Assembly (NCBI GenBank): GCA_031119205.1
Contig: JAVHYF010000021.1
Coordinates: forward strand, 1-64,000
DNA from: Moraxellaceae bacterium
GTDB taxonomy: Bacteria > Pseudomonadota > Gammaproteobacteria > Burkholderiales > Rhodocyclaceae
DNA: 64,000 bases
Direction of reading: 5' to 3'
Shown: one piece after another, positions 51,186 through 60,183 of the stretch
Layout: each line of letters begins with the position of its first letter
Numbering within the stretch: position 1 is the stretch's first letter
Translations under genes and position numbers: made by a program
Notes under the pieces: model-generated
Told to the model about the DNA's origin: nothing
The model's input: only the letters and a program-made list of their open reading frames with translations
Databases searched by the model: none

Positions 51186-51566
51186 TCAGCCTGTGACGAG
51201 TACCGCATCTGCTTCCACCAGCGCGCCGCGTGGTAGCGCTGCCACGCCGATGGCTGCACGAGCCGGAAGCGGGGCGCTGACGTAGCGCGCCATGATTTCG
51301 TTGAGTTGGGCGAAGTTGCCCAGGTCGGTGAGGTACAGGTTGAACTTCACCGCATCGGCCAGTGATGCGCCGGCTGCTTCCGCCACGGCTCTGAGATTCT
51401 CGAACACGCGCACGGCCTGGGCCTCGAAGCCCTCGGCCAGCGTCATGGTCTGCGGATCCAGGCCGATCTGGCCGGAGAGGTACACGGTATCGCCGGCGCG
51501 TACTGCCTGCGAGTAGGTGCCGATGGCGGCGGGCGCCGCCGGGGTGGCGATGATCTGCTTGGTCAT
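51186..51566 (-). CDS. ridA: RidA family reactive imine/enamine deaminase
   Basis: The 126-residue protein is a YjgF/YER057c/UK114 member that hydrolyses 2-aminoacrylate and related reactive imines. The family pattern is [24 protein letters not shown] near 15-38 and the arginine in [21 protein letters not shown] near 102. AAGGAG lies before the ATG at 51566. It stands alone between the pectate lyase gene and fliW. Confidence 0.94.
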   Translation of the reverse strand: MTKQIIATPAAPAAIGTYSQAVRAGDTVYLSGQIGLDPQTMTLAEGFEAQAVRVFENLRAVAEAAGASLADAVKFNLYLTDLGNFAQLNEIMARYVSAPLPARAAIGVAALPRGALVEADAVLVTG

Positions 51567-51637
51567 TGGAGGCTCCTTGTTGCGAGCCTCCATTGTAGGC
51601 CGGCGTGTGACGCCGGCCGACCGGTTGCGCTGCGTAC

Positions 51638-52081
51638 TTACTCGGCAGCGCGCAGGGTGACGTCGCAGCCCAGCTTGCCGATGATCTTCTGCAGGCCGAT
51701 GCGGGACGCGGTGTTGATGACCAGCGGGGCCATGAGGTTGGCCTTCACCGGCAGGTCGCCCTGACGGCGATGCTGTGCTTCCTCGTTGCGCAGGATCAGC
51801 AGCACCGTAATGTCGTCGGCGGTCTCGACGCGTAGCAGCTGCTCTTCCTCTTCGTTGAGCGTGAGCTCGTAGTGCAGGCCCAACACGTCGGGGCTGGTGA
51901 CGGAGAAGGCGACGTCAGGCTGGTCGGCACTCTGCAGCACGGCCAGCACCGGCAGCTTGTCGCCGACTTCGATCAGCGTGAAACGCTTGCAGTCTTCCAG
52001 TCCGGGCAGGCCGGCGGGAAAGTTGATGAGCTTGTCTGCTTCGACTTCCAGGCTGCCAAAGCGGGGGCTGTCGATCTTCAT
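51638..52081 (-). CDS. fliW: Flagellar assembly factor FliW
   Basis: The 147-residue protein matches FliW, which binds flagellin and sequesters CsrA, thereby controlling flagellin translation in several bacteria. Conserved segments are [16 protein letters not shown] near 19-34, FSVTSPD near 59, LRNEEAQH near 97 and NLMAPLVIN near 114. No flagellar, csrA or flagellin gene lies in the window, so it is an orphan locus. The ATG at 52081 has GGAG eight bases upstream. Confidence 0.92.
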   Translation of the reverse strand: MKIDSPRFGSLEVEADKLINFPAGLPGLEDCKRFTLIEVGDKLPVLAVLQSADQPDVAFSVTSPDVLGLHYELTLNEEEEQLLRVETADDITVLLILRNEEAQHRRQGDLPVKANLMAPLVINTASRIGLQKIIGKLGCDVTLRAAE

Positions 52082-52247
52082 GAGGCATTCTCCGGGGGTA
52101 GGGGGCCGGCAGGCGGTTATGTCCAGTGAACCCAGCCTAAGCCTTGTACGCCAAGCGGATAACCGGGAGGAGCAGGGAAAACCCTTGCCAATTCCCGGTC
52201 GGCGACCACGTCGGTCCGCCCCGTGGAGCCGCAGGGTTGAGGTACGC

Positions 52248-52991
52248 CTACTTGCGGGGCGGTACGACGATGCCGCGTTCCACACCCAGTCGGGCGAGTT
52301 TCTGCTGGGCTGCCTGGGCTTCCTCGCGCGTCTTGAAGGGGCCGACACTGACCCTGGTCTCCAGTTGGCTGGGTATGCCATTGGATTTGAGTCTGTCGTA
52401 CAGCTCCTGCGCGTTGGAGTGACTGGCGAAGACGCCGACCTGCAGCGTGAAGCCTTCCTCGGCCGGACGGGCAGGGCGAGGCGCGGGCGGTGCGGACTGC
52501 AGGACCAGCCGGCTGGATTCAGCGGGGGCCGCCGGTTTCGCGGGCGTGGCAGTGGCTGCCGGCGGAGCTGGGGGGGCTGACGTCGGCCTGGCGCCAGCAG
52601 GAGGCGCGGGTACGCCCAGCATGCTGCCCACAGCGGGGTCGGCGCTTTCTTCGGCAACGACGGGCGCACTGCTGGCCGGAGGCAGGGGTGGGGCGCTTGC
52701 TTCGGGGGTTGCGGCCGGGGCACTGGCCTCCGTGGCATCGGCTGCGGTGCGTACCTCCGGTGCATCGGCCGACTGGCGGACGGCGTCACGTGCGCCATGG
52801 GAGATCGACGATCCCGGACCGGTAACGACGCGTGCGGTCGGCGCAGGCGCCTCGTCGGACCCACCTTCCACGATCAACAGGCCTGCCAGCAAGGCGACGA
52901 TGAGGCCGGTGGCGATGGCGCCACGCAGGATCAACTGGCGGCGGTTGTCATTGCCACTGGCGGGCGCCGGGTCGCGGGATTGTTCTTTCAT
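52248..52991 (-). CDS. SPOR-domain membrane protein
   Basis: The 247-residue protein has a short cytoplasmic N-terminus, one membrane helix (about 23-42), a long Pro/Ala/Ser-rich periplasmic linker (about 45-170) and a C-terminal SPOR domain (about 178-247; LQVGVFASHSNAQELYDRL, VSVGPFKTREEAQAAQQKL). SPOR domains bind denuded glycans at division septa, so it may localise to the septum, like DedD/FtsN-type proteins. It is followed 29 bp upstream by the DUF2802 gene on the same strand, likely one transcript. Confidence 0.9.
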   Translation of the reverse strand: MKEQSRDPAPASGNDNRRQLILRGAIATGLIVALLAGLLIVEGGSDEAPAPTARVVTGPGSSISHGARDAVRQSADAPEVRTAADATEASAPAATPEASAPPLPPASSAPVVAEESADPAVGSMLGVPAPPAGARPTSAPPAPPAATATPAKPAAPAESSRLVLQSAPPAPRPARPAEEGFTLQVGVFASHSNAQELYDRLKSNGIPSQLETRVSVGPFKTREEAQAAQQKLARLGVERGIVVPPRK

Positions 52992-53020
52992 TGATCGTCC
53001 TCGGAATCAGGCGTCGGGCA

Positions 53021-53635
53021 TCAGGAGTCAGGATTGGCCAGGGAACGCACCATCTCGGCCTCCGACACCGAGATGCCGCAACGTTCGGCAATGCTGAGGG
53101 CATCGTAGCCGTCGCGCGCCAGCGCCACGGCTTCGCCGTACTGCGGGGCGACACGCTGGCTGGCGCGCAGCTTGTCGACCTGTTCCTGCAACTGGTGGAT
53201 GTAGGCGTCCTGGCTGTCCAGGCGGGCCTTCAGGCCGTCGATGATATGGCGCATCTGGCGTACTTCGAGCAAGGCGTCGAAGCCGAAGCTGGAGGCGTCA
53301 GGCTCGGCCGGCGGCCGCAGCCGCTGGCGTTCTACGGCGGCCTGGATGCTGTTGTCGGTGTCGCCGTCATCATTCCCGTCGCCCTCGTCGTCCACTTGCG
53401 CCTGGGCATAGACGGCGGCGAGCGGATCGCGGTTACCCAGGCTGACCGTGGCGTCTTCGACGCCGTCGTCGGGGTAGGGATCTGACGCGCTGGGGGGTAC
53501 TACGGGTTCGCGGAACTGCAGGGGAGAGGCGGTCTTGCGGGACGGACGGCCGATGCGCAGATAGCGCAGCAGCAGGAAACACAGGTAGATCGCCAGCAGA
53601 ACGATCAGGCCAACGATGATCGTGCGTGCGCTCAA
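53021..53635 (-). CDS. DUF2802 membrane protein
   Basis: The 204-residue protein has one N-terminal membrane helix (about 4-23), an acidic disordered linker, a coiled-coil (about 120-160) and a C-terminal DUF2802 helical region (YGEAVALARDGYDALSIAERCGIS, then VSEAEMVRSLA) that looks like a helix-turn-helix. The start is best read as TTG at 53635 with GAGGAG six bases before; no ATG or GTG fits the Shine-Dalgarno. The function is unknown; it precedes the SPOR gene with a 29-bp gap. Confidence 0.78.
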   Translation of the reverse strand: MSARTIIVGLIVLLAIYLCFLLLRYLRIGRPSRKTASPLQFREPVVPPSASDPYPDDGVEDATVSLGNRDPLAAVYAQAQVDDEGDGNDDGDTDNSIQAAVERQRLRPPAEPDASSFGFDALLEVRQMRHIIDGLKARLDSQDAYIHQLQEQVDKLRASQRVAPQYGEAVALARDGYDALSIAERCGISVSEAEMVRSLANPDS

Positions 53636-53723
53636 TGCATCTCCTCTCGATGTTGAGCCCTCGGCGGGGCCTGGATGGTGGCGATAATACTGGCTGCTGC
53701 GCCTTCGTGCACCGGGAGATCCC

Positions 53724-54509
53724 ATGAGCTGGCTGTTTGTCGCCAAGAAAATCCTGAGCGTGTTGCTCCAACCGCCATTGCTGCCGCTCTGGCTCACCGC
53801 TGTCGGCCTGCTGCTGCTGCGCAGGAAGCCGCGGCTGGGCAAGGCACTGGCCTGGTCGGGCGTAGCCGTTGGCGTGCTGGTGAGCACGCCGGTCAGCGTC
53901 GGCTGGGCGGCGCGCGAACTGGAGTCCGACCCCCCGGTGAGCGCCGCTGAACTGCGAGAGGCTCAGGCTATCGTCATCCTGGCCGGTGGGCAGGTGCGTA
54001 ACGCACCGGAGCTGGGCCGGACTTCAACGGTCAACCGCATCACCTTGCAGCGGGTGCGCTATGGCGCGCGGCTTGCGAAGCAGACCGGTCTGCCGGTACT
54101 GGTGACTGGCGGCGCGCCGACCGGCGTGCGGCCCGAATCGCTGGCCATGAAGACAGCGCTCGAAGAGTACGGCGTGACGCCCCGCTGGCTGGAAACCGAA
54201 TCGCTGGACACCTACGACAACGCGCGCCTGAGTGCACCGATGCTGCGCGCAGCGGGCGTGCAGCGGATCGCGCTGGTAAGCCATGCGGCCCACCTGCCGC
54301 GCGCGCGGCGCGAGTTCGAGGCGCAGGGCTTCACGGTATTCGCGGCGCCGACGGCCTACTTCAACCAGGGGCCGAACGGCGAGGAGTTCTTCGACTACCT
54401 GCCTTCGGCGACGACGGCGTACGCGGGCTTCTACGTCCTGCATGAGTCGCTGGGTCTGCTGGCGCAGAAGCTGCGGATGTTGGGCGGTGCCGATGACGTT
54501 GCCCGCTAG
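53724..54509 (+). CDS. YdcF/SanA/ElyC family (DUF218) membrane protein
   Basis: The 261-residue protein has two N-terminal membrane helices and a DUF218 domain (about 80-250): AIVILAGGQVRN near 82, LPVLVTGGAPTG near 126, ESLDTYDNARL near 158 and LVSHAAHLPRARREFEAQG near 187. ElyC/SanA proteins influence peptidoglycan or envelope integrity; enzymatic activity is unsettled. It is divergent from the DUF2802/SPOR pair with 88 bp between starts. Confidence 0.9.
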   Translation: MSWLFVAKKILSVLLQPPLLPLWLTAVGLLLLRRKPRLGKALAWSGVAVGVLVSTPVSVGWAARELESDPPVSAAELREAQAIVILAGGQVRNAPELGRTSTVNRITLQRVRYGARLAKQTGLPVLVTGGAPTGVRPESLAMKTALEEYGVTPRWLETESLDTYDNARLSAPMLRAAGVQRIALVSHAAHLPRARREFEAQGFTVFAAPTAYFNQGPNGEEFFDYLPSATTAYAGFYVLHESLGLLAQKLRMLGGADDVAR

Positions 54510-54531
54510 ATTGCCCACCAGGTGATGGCGT

Positions 54532-54567
54532 AAAAGGAAAGGCCGCCCGCGGGCGGCCTTTCCTTTT
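54532..54567. terminator. Bidirectional intrinsic terminator, YdcF-type gene / fadA
   Basis: A 16- to 18-bp stem (54532-54549 with its complement to 54567; core GGCCGCCCGCGGGCGGCC) has A4 and T4 ends. It separates the convergent YdcF-type and thiolase genes. Confidence 0.93.
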
Positions 54568-54599
54568 CAATGGTTTTCAACGCATGCGCGCGTCCGGCC

Positions 54600-55802
54600 T
54601 CACACGCGCTCGAACAGTCCGGCTGCGCCCATGCCGGTGCCGATGCACATCGTCACCATGCCGTACTTCAGTTTCGGGTCGCGCTGCATGGCACTCATCA
54701 GCGTCGCGGTGCGGATCGCGCCGGTGGCGCCCAACGGGTGGCCCAGTGCGATGGCGCCGCCCTGCGGGTTCACCTTGGCTGGATCGAGGCCCAGCGTGCG
54801 GATCACCGCCAGTGCCTGCGCGGCGAAGGCCTCGTTCAGCTCCACCCAGTCCAGCGCATCCTGGGACACGCCGGCCTGCTTCAGTACGCGTGGAATCGCT
54901 TCCACCGGACCGATGCCCATCACCTCCGGCGGCACGCCCGCCACCGCGTAGCCGCGATAGCGGGCGATCGGTGCGAGGTTGTAGCGTTTCAGCGCGGCTT
55001 CGCTCATCAGCAGCACGGCGGCAGCACCGTCTGACATCTGCGAACTGTTGCCGGCGGTGACGCTGCCCTTTGCGGCGAACACCGGGCGCAGCTTCGCCAG
55101 CGCTTCCAGCGATGAATCCGGGCGCGGGCCTTCGTCGGTGTCGACCAGGCGCTCGGCGACGCGCACCGTGCTGGTGGCGAAGTCGGGCAGGTGGTCCATC
55201 ACCGCATAGGGCGTGATCTCGTCGCGGAAGGCACCGGCCGCAATCGCCGCGACAGCTTTCTGATGCGAAGCCATCGCAAAGGCGTCCTGGTCCTCGCGCG
55301 ACACCTTGTACTGTGTGGCGACGCGCTCGGCGGTGAGGCCCATGCCGTAGGCGATGGCGAGGTTCTCATCCTTCTCGAATACCGCCGGGTTCATCGACAC
55401 CTTGTTGCCCATCATCTGCGGCATGACGGTCATCGACTCCGTGCCGGCACCGATCATCACGTCGGCCTCGCCGAGCTGGATGGCCTTGGCGGCGTCCGCC
55501 ACCGCATTCACGCCGGACGAGCAGAAGCGGTTGATGGTGATGCCCGGCACGGTGTCCGGCAGGCCGGCCAGCAGCAGGCCGATGCGCGCGACGTTCATGC
55601 CTTGCTCGGCTTCCGGCATCGCGCAGCCGACGATCACGTCGCGGATCTCGTGCAGGTCCAGCTCCGGCGCCCTGGCGACGACGCTGCGGATCACGTGGGC
55701 CAGCATGTCGTCCGGGCGGACGTTGCGGAAGGCACCGCGGCGCTTGGCCACCGGTGTGCGCGTTGCGGCGACGATGTAGGCGTCCTGGATCTGTTTGCTC
55801 AT
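54600..55802 (-). CDS. fadA: Acetyl-CoA acyltransferase (FadA-type thiolase)
   Basis: The 400-residue thiolase has the catalytic cysteine in INRFCSSG (near 91-98), the histidine in GGAIALGHPLGATGA (near 350), and the second cysteine region MCIGTGMG (near 385). It carries out the last step of beta-oxidation, releasing acetyl-CoA. It follows the reversed-order FadB-like gene by 160 bp that contain an inverted-repeat element. The two probably form the alpha/beta complex; biosynthetic thiolase activity cannot be excluded. Confidence 0.94.
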   Translation of the reverse strand: MSKQIQDAYIVAATRTPVAKRRGAFRNVRPDDMLAHVIRSVVARAPELDLHEIRDVIVGCAMPEAEQGMNVARIGLLLAGLPDTVPGITINRFCSSGVNAVADAAKAIQLGEADVMIGAGTESMTVMPQMMGNKVSMNPAVFEKDENLAIAYGMGLTAERVATQYKVSREDQDAFAMASHQKAVAAIAAGAFRDEITPYAVMDHLPDFATSTVRVAERLVDTDEGPRPDSSLEALAKLRPVFAAKGSVTAGNSSQMSDGAAAVLLMSEAALKRYNLAPIARYRGYAVAGVPPEVMGIGPVEAIPRVLKQAGVSQDALDWVELNEAFAAQALAVIRTLGLDPAKVNPQGGAIALGHPLGATGAIRTATLMSAMQRDPKLKYGMVTMCIGTGMGAAGLFERV

Positions 55803-55853
55803 TTGTGTGTGTCCTTTCTTGCTTCGGACTGCGTGCGGTCGAGGACGTGCGTC

Positions 55854-55953
55854 GTGAAACGTGAAAAGTGAAACGGGAAAACGTCCCGCACACTTCCCTC
55901 CCCGACAGGGGAGGGTCAGGGAGGGGCATCACGTTTCACCTTTCACGCTTCAC
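55854..55953. repeat. Inverted-repeat element between fadA and the FadB-like gene
   Basis: A 22-bp inverted repeat (55854-55875 and 55932-55953, 20 of 22 matched) made of GTGAAAC-like units encloses a second dyad CCCTCCCC-GACA-GGGGAGGG (55896-55915). The whole forms a long imperfect hairpin of about 100 bp. The structure resembles dispersed palindromic intergenic repeats (REP/MITE-like). Only one copy is in this window. Confidence 0.72.
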
Positions 55954-55962
55954 GGCCTCTAC

Positions 55963-58362
55963 TCAGTTCCTCAAAGGCTTTCCCGTTTCCAGCATGTGGA
56001 TCAACCGGGTCTTCGTCTCTTCGGTGCGCAGCAGGTCGACGAACTGCGCGCGCTCCACGTCCAGCAGCCACTTCTCGCTGACCAGCGTGCCGGCATCCAC
56101 TTCACCGCCGCACAGCGCGGTGGCGGCAGCCTTCGATACGCGGTAATCGTGGTCGGAGATCATGCCGCCGGCGTGCATGTTCACCAGCATCATCTCCAGC
56201 ACCGCGATGCCGGCGCGGCCGGTGACCGGTACGCCGGCGGGCGCCAGCTTCGGGCGGTAGCCGGCGGCGGCGATGCCGAGCGCCGTCTTGCGCGCCACGT
56301 ACAGCAGCTCCTGCGGATTGAAGATGACGGTGTCCGATTCGCGCAGCAGGAACAACTCTTTCGCCTGCTTGGCGCTCTTCGACACGTTGGCCATGGCGAT
56401 GGTCTGGAAGATGTTCTGCAGCCAGATCATCGCGTCGTTGCTGGCGGTCTGCGCGGCCAAGGCGCCGGTGCGGATGGCGAACTCCTTGCAGCCACCGCCG
56501 GCCGGAATCAGTCCGACGCCAGCCTCGACGAGGCCCATGTAACTCTCCAGCGCGCACACCGCGCGGGTGGAGTGCATGACGATCTCGCAACCACCGCCCA
56601 ACGCCATGCCGTTCACCGCGGCGATCACGGGCACCTGCGAATACTTGATCGTCTGGCTCATCTCCTGGAAGCGCGCGACGATCTTCTCCAGCCCAACGAA
56701 GTCACCGGCCTCCAGCACGGGGCGGATCTGCTTCAGGTTGGCGCCGACCGAGAAGGGGGCCTTCGGTTGCCAGATGACCAGGCCATCGTAGTCGGCCTCG
56801 GCACGCTGCACGGCCTCGATGATGCCGTCGAGCACCACCGGGCCGACCGCGCACATCTGGCTCTTGAAGGACAACACGGGGACGCGCTTGCCATCGTCAT
56901 CCGGTAGCGTCCACAGGCGCACCTCGTCGTTCTCCCACACGGTCTTGCCGGTGTGCTGCAGAGAGAATTCACCACTCTCACCGAACACGCGCTCGGGAAA
57001 GAGCTGGCGTTGATACACCGGCAACGTGGAGCGCGGCTCGAAGAGTCCGCTCTTCGCCGAGAAGGAGCCGGGCTCGCCGTGCACGCGGTCGTGCGTGAAC
57101 ACCCAGGCGGGCAGCGTCGCGTCGCTCATGCCCTTGCCAGCGGCGATTTCGTCGCGCACCGCCTCGGCGATCTGCTTCCAGCCGGCGGCCTGCCAGGTTT
57201 CGAAGGGGCCCTGCGCCCAGCCAAAGCCCCAGCGCATGGCGAGATCGACATCGCGTGCGTTGTGGGCGATGTGCGCGAGATGGAAGGCCACGTAATGGAA
57301 TACGTCGCGGAAGATGCTCCACAGGAACTGCGCCTGCGGATGTGTACTGGCGCGCAGCTGTGCAAAGCGCTCAGCCGGGTTCTTGTTCTTCAGGATGGCG
57401 GCGATTTCCGGCGCCACTTCGCCGGCGCTGTCGCGGTAGTCCTGCTTCGCGAGGTCGATGACCTTGATCTGCTTGCCATCCTTGCGATAGACACCCGCTT
57501 TGGTCTTCTGGCCCAGCGCACCCTTGCTGATCAGCGCCGACAACCACGCCGGTGCCTGATAGTGCTTGTGCCAGGGATCCTCACGCAGATTGTCGGTCAT
57601 CGTCTTGATGACATGCGACAAGGTATCCAGGCCAACCACGTCGGCTGTGCGATAGGTGGCGCTCTTGGGCCGGCCGATCAGCGGGCCGGTCAACGCATCC
57701 ACCTCATCGAAGCCGAGGCCCAGGCGCTCGGTGTGGTGCATCACCGCCAGCATCGAGAACACGCCGACACGGTTGGCGACGAAGTTGGGCGTGTCCAGCG
57801 CGCGCACCACGCCCTTGCCGAGCGTGGTGGTGAGGAATTCCTCCAGCTGGTCGAGCAGCGTGGCGTCGGTGCCGCGACAGGGAATCAGTTCCACCAGCGT
57901 CATGTAGCGCGGCGGATTGAAGAAGTGTACGCCGCAGAAGCGCGGACGCAGCGAATCCGGGCAGCCTTCCGACAGCGCGTTGATCGACAGGCCGGAGGTG
58001 TTGGTGGCGAAGATCGCGTCGGCACGCACATGCGGTGCTACCCGCTTGTACAGGTCCAGCTTCCACTCCATCTTCTCGGCGATGGCCTCGATGATGAGGT
58101 CGCACTCGGCGAGTCGGGCGATGTGCTGGTCGTAGTTGGCAGCCTCGATGTACTGCACGCGGTCACTGGTTGCGAGCGGCGAGGGTTCGAGCTTTTTCAG
58201 GCCGTCGATGGCCTTCTGCACGATGCCGTTGGGCTTGCCGTCTTTGGCAGGCAGGTCGAAGAGGATGACCGGGACTTCGGCGTTGGCACAGTGCGCAGCG
58301 ATCTGCGCGCCCATGACGCCTGCGCCCAGTACGGCCACCTTGCGGATGCGGAATTTGCTCAC
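55963..58362 (-). CDS. 3-hydroxyacyl-CoA dehydrogenase/enoyl-CoA hydratase, reversed domain order (FadB-like)
   Basis: The 799-residue bifunctional beta-oxidation enzyme has the dehydrogenase first: a Rossmann NAD site VAVLGAGVMGAQIAAHC near 9-25 and HFFNPPRYMTLVE near 152, then a C-terminal crotonase domain with NGMALGGGCEIVMHS near 591 and SYMGLVEAGVGLIPAGGG near 613. This order matches FadN-type proteins and is the opposite of FadB/FadJ. It starts at GTG (58362) with GAGGAG seven bases upstream; the nearby ATG is followed at once by TGA. It lies after fadL (77 bp) and before fadA, an expected operon. Confidence 0.93.
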   Translation of the reverse strand: MSKFRIRKVAVLGAGVMGAQIAAHCANAEVPVILFDLPAKDGKPNGIVQKAIDGLKKLEPSPLATSDRVQYIEAANYDQHIARLAECDLIIEAIAEKMEWKLDLYKRVAPHVRADAIFATNTSGLSINALSEGCPDSLRPRFCGVHFFNPPRYMTLVELIPCRGTDATLLDQLEEFLTTTLGKGVVRALDTPNFVANRVGVFSMLAVMHHTERLGLGFDEVDALTGPLIGRPKSATYRTADVVGLDTLSHVIKTMTDNLREDPWHKHYQAPAWLSALISKGALGQKTKAGVYRKDGKQIKVIDLAKQDYRDSAGEVAPEIAAILKNKNPAERFAQLRASTHPQAQFLWSIFRDVFHYVAFHLAHIAHNARDVDLAMRWGFGWAQGPFETWQAAGWKQIAEAVRDEIAAGKGMSDATLPAWVFTHDRVHGEPGSFSAKSGLFEPRSTLPVYQRQLFPERVFGESGEFSLQHTGKTVWENDEVRLWTLPDDDGKRVPVLSFKSQMCAVGPVVLDGIIEAVQRAEADYDGLVIWQPKAPFSVGANLKQIRPVLEAGDFVGLEKIVARFQEMSQTIKYSQVPVIAAVNGMALGGGCEIVMHSTRAVCALESYMGLVEAGVGLIPAGGGCKEFAIRTGALAAQTASNDAMIWLQNIFQTIAMANVSKSAKQAKELFLLRESDTVIFNPQELLYVARKTALGIAAAGYRPKLAPAGVPVTGRAGIAVLEMMLVNMHAGGMISDHDYRVSKAAATALCGGEVDAGTLVSEKWLLDVERAQFVDLLRTEETKTRLIHMLETGKPLRN

Positions 58363-58439
58363 GTCATACTCCTCGTGATGCAGACGAATGCTGTAGATAG
58401 GGAACGGGCGACCGGGGGCGCCCGTTCCGGGGCCAAGGC

Positions 58440-59690
58440 TCAGAAGGCCTGCGAGTACTGCGCACCGACAATGAAGACGCTGCCTTCATAGGTGCCGGTG
58501 ACGCGGCCACGGCCGGCTGCAGCCTGATTGTTGTCGATCTCGGTGTCGCCGATGATCAGGTAGGAAAGACCGAGATCCAGGCGGGAAGCCTCGCTGGCCT
58601 TCCACTGCGCGCCTGCCGACAGCCAGATGCGGTCGTTGTCAGGCAGCGATACCAGGCGGGTTGCCGCGCTGCGCACCGGTGACTGGTCCCACGCGATGCC
58701 GCCACGCAGTTTCCATGCGGAGTTCATCTGGTAATTGGCGCCCAATGCAACGCGCCAGGTGTCGCGGAACTCGGCATCCAGCGACTGCACCGTGGTTCCC
58801 GTGCGCTTGATGTCGATCTTCTGGATCGAACTCCAGCCCGTCCACGAAATATCTCCCATCATTTCCCACTGGTCGTTCAGCTTCTGCGTGGTGCTCAGGA
58901 TGAAAGTCTGCGGCAGGGTCACGTCGGCGCTCGCAGCGGCGTTCGGTGCCACGAGGGCGTTGTTGGAGGTGAGATCACCTTCCAGCTCATGCTCGATCTC
59001 CGAACGGTAGGAAATACCGACCTTGGTCGAGGGACTGACGTTGAACAGCGCGCCGATGTTCCAGCCCCAGGCATCCCCGTCCGCGTCCAGCGACACCTTG
59101 GTGCTCCGGGTCGCCGCATTCGCCACCGCAGCGTAGCGCTCGTAAGTGGCTTCCATGCGCTGGTAGTTCAGACCGAAACCCAGCGACACCTTGTCGTTCA
59201 CACGCCAGGCAATCGACGGATTGAGGTTGTAGGTCTTGATGTCGAACAGCGTGGCCTGATAGCGACCGACCCAGTTGTCGTCGTACTCGGTCTTGAGGCC
59301 GAACGGTGCGCCCAGGCCGAGGCCCAGGTAGACGTCCTTGGTCACGCCCCAGGACAGGTAGGCATTCGGCAGCAGGGCCCAGTCGCCAGCGTCACCGCCG
59401 TTGCCGCTATTGGTGGCGGGGGCGACGTTCGAGCCATTGTTGGTGAACTTGAACGAGGGCTTGATGGCTGAGCCGCCGAGGGAGAACTCGCGTTGCTTCA
59501 GCTGGGTCATGCCGGCCGGATTGAAGTAGATGGTGCTGGCGTCTTCCGCGACGGCGGCAGAACCCGCGTAGGCATTGCCCAGGCCGCTGGCGTTCTGTTC
59601 CAGCAACTGGAAGCCGGATGCGGCGACGGTGCCGGCTGTCATGGACGCAATGGCGGCGGCCACGATCAGGGTGATGTGCTTCGGTTTCAT
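58440..59690 (-). CDS. fadL: Long-chain fatty acid outer membrane transporter (FadL/OmpP1 family)
   Basis: The 416-residue precursor has a signal peptide, and the mature N-terminus SGFQLLEQNASGLGNAYAG matches the FadL plug with its conserved NPA motif in FNPAGMTQL near 56. The remainder is a beta-barrel ending in F. It imports long-chain fatty acids, consistent with the surrounding beta-oxidation genes. The ATG at 59690 has AGAGGAG seven bases before. Confidence 0.95.
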   Translation of the reverse strand: MKPKHITLIVAAAIASMTAGTVAASGFQLLEQNASGLGNAYAGSAAVAEDASTIYFNPAGMTQLKQREFSLGGSAIKPSFKFTNNGSNVAPATNSGNGGDAGDWALLPNAYLSWGVTKDVYLGLGLGAPFGLKTEYDDNWVGRYQATLFDIKTYNLNPSIAWRVNDKVSLGFGLNYQRMEATYERYAAVANAATRSTKVSLDADGDAWGWNIGALFNVSPSTKVGISYRSEIEHELEGDLTSNNALVAPNAAASADVTLPQTFILSTTQKLNDQWEMMGDISWTGWSSIQKIDIKRTGTTVQSLDAEFRDTWRVALGANYQMNSAWKLRGGIAWDQSPVRSAATRLVSLPDNDRIWLSAGAQWKASEASRLDLGLSYLIIGDTEIDNNQAAAGRGRVTGTYEGSVFIVGAQYSQAF

Positions 59691-59790
59691 GGTTTCTCCT
59701 CTAGCTCGATTCCGGTTGTGGGTTTTATTTGCTGCGCCGGTGGCCGGAACGCCGACTTGCAACATGCTGAACGGGTGATTGATGGCTTGA

Positions 59791-60183
59791 CTACGCGGGG
59801 GGTAATGGGCGCTTCTGTCCCTTGGCATCGATGCAGACGTAGGTCAGCTGTGCCTCGGTGACCCGATAGACCTGGGGGTCTGCGGGATTGCGCTCGGAGT
59901 ACACCTCTACCTCCACGGTGATGGAAGTAGTGCCTTCACGTATCACCTCGGCATAGAAGCTGACGAGGTCACTGGTGAAGACGGGTTCGTGAAAAACGAA
60001 GGAATTGACGGCAACGGTGACGACACGCCCCTTGGCGCGACGCAGTGCGGGAATCGAGCCGGCAATGTCCACGTGCGCCATGATCCATCCGCCGAATACG
60101 TCACCGGCGGCGTTCAGGTCTTTCGGCATCGGGATGACGCGGAGTGCCGGCTGCTTATCCGGCAGCGTGGTGGGGTTGCCCAT
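59791..60183 (-). CDS. YciA-type acyl-CoA thioesterase
   Basis: The 130-residue hot-dog-fold protein matches the YciA acyl-CoA thioesterases: PKDLNAAGDVFGGWIMAHVDIAGSI-type opening (near 20-45) with the catalytic aspartate, and SFVFHEPVFTSDLVSFYA near 61. It would hydrolyse acyl-CoAs, relieving CoA shortage. Its ATG overlaps the fadJ stop by one base (TGATG), indicating translational coupling. Confidence 0.93.
   Translation of the reverse strand: MGNPTTLPDKQPALRVIPMPKDLNAAGDVFGGWIMAHVDIAGSIPALRRAKGRVVTVAVNSFVFHEPVFTSDLVSFYAEVIREGTTSITVEVEVYSERNPADPQVYRVTEAQLTYVCIDAKGQKRPLPPA

Noticed and set aside
52082-52247. A flagellar sigma-28 promoter for fliW
   Set aside because: No TAAAG-N15-GCCGATAA-like sequence was found upstream of fliW.
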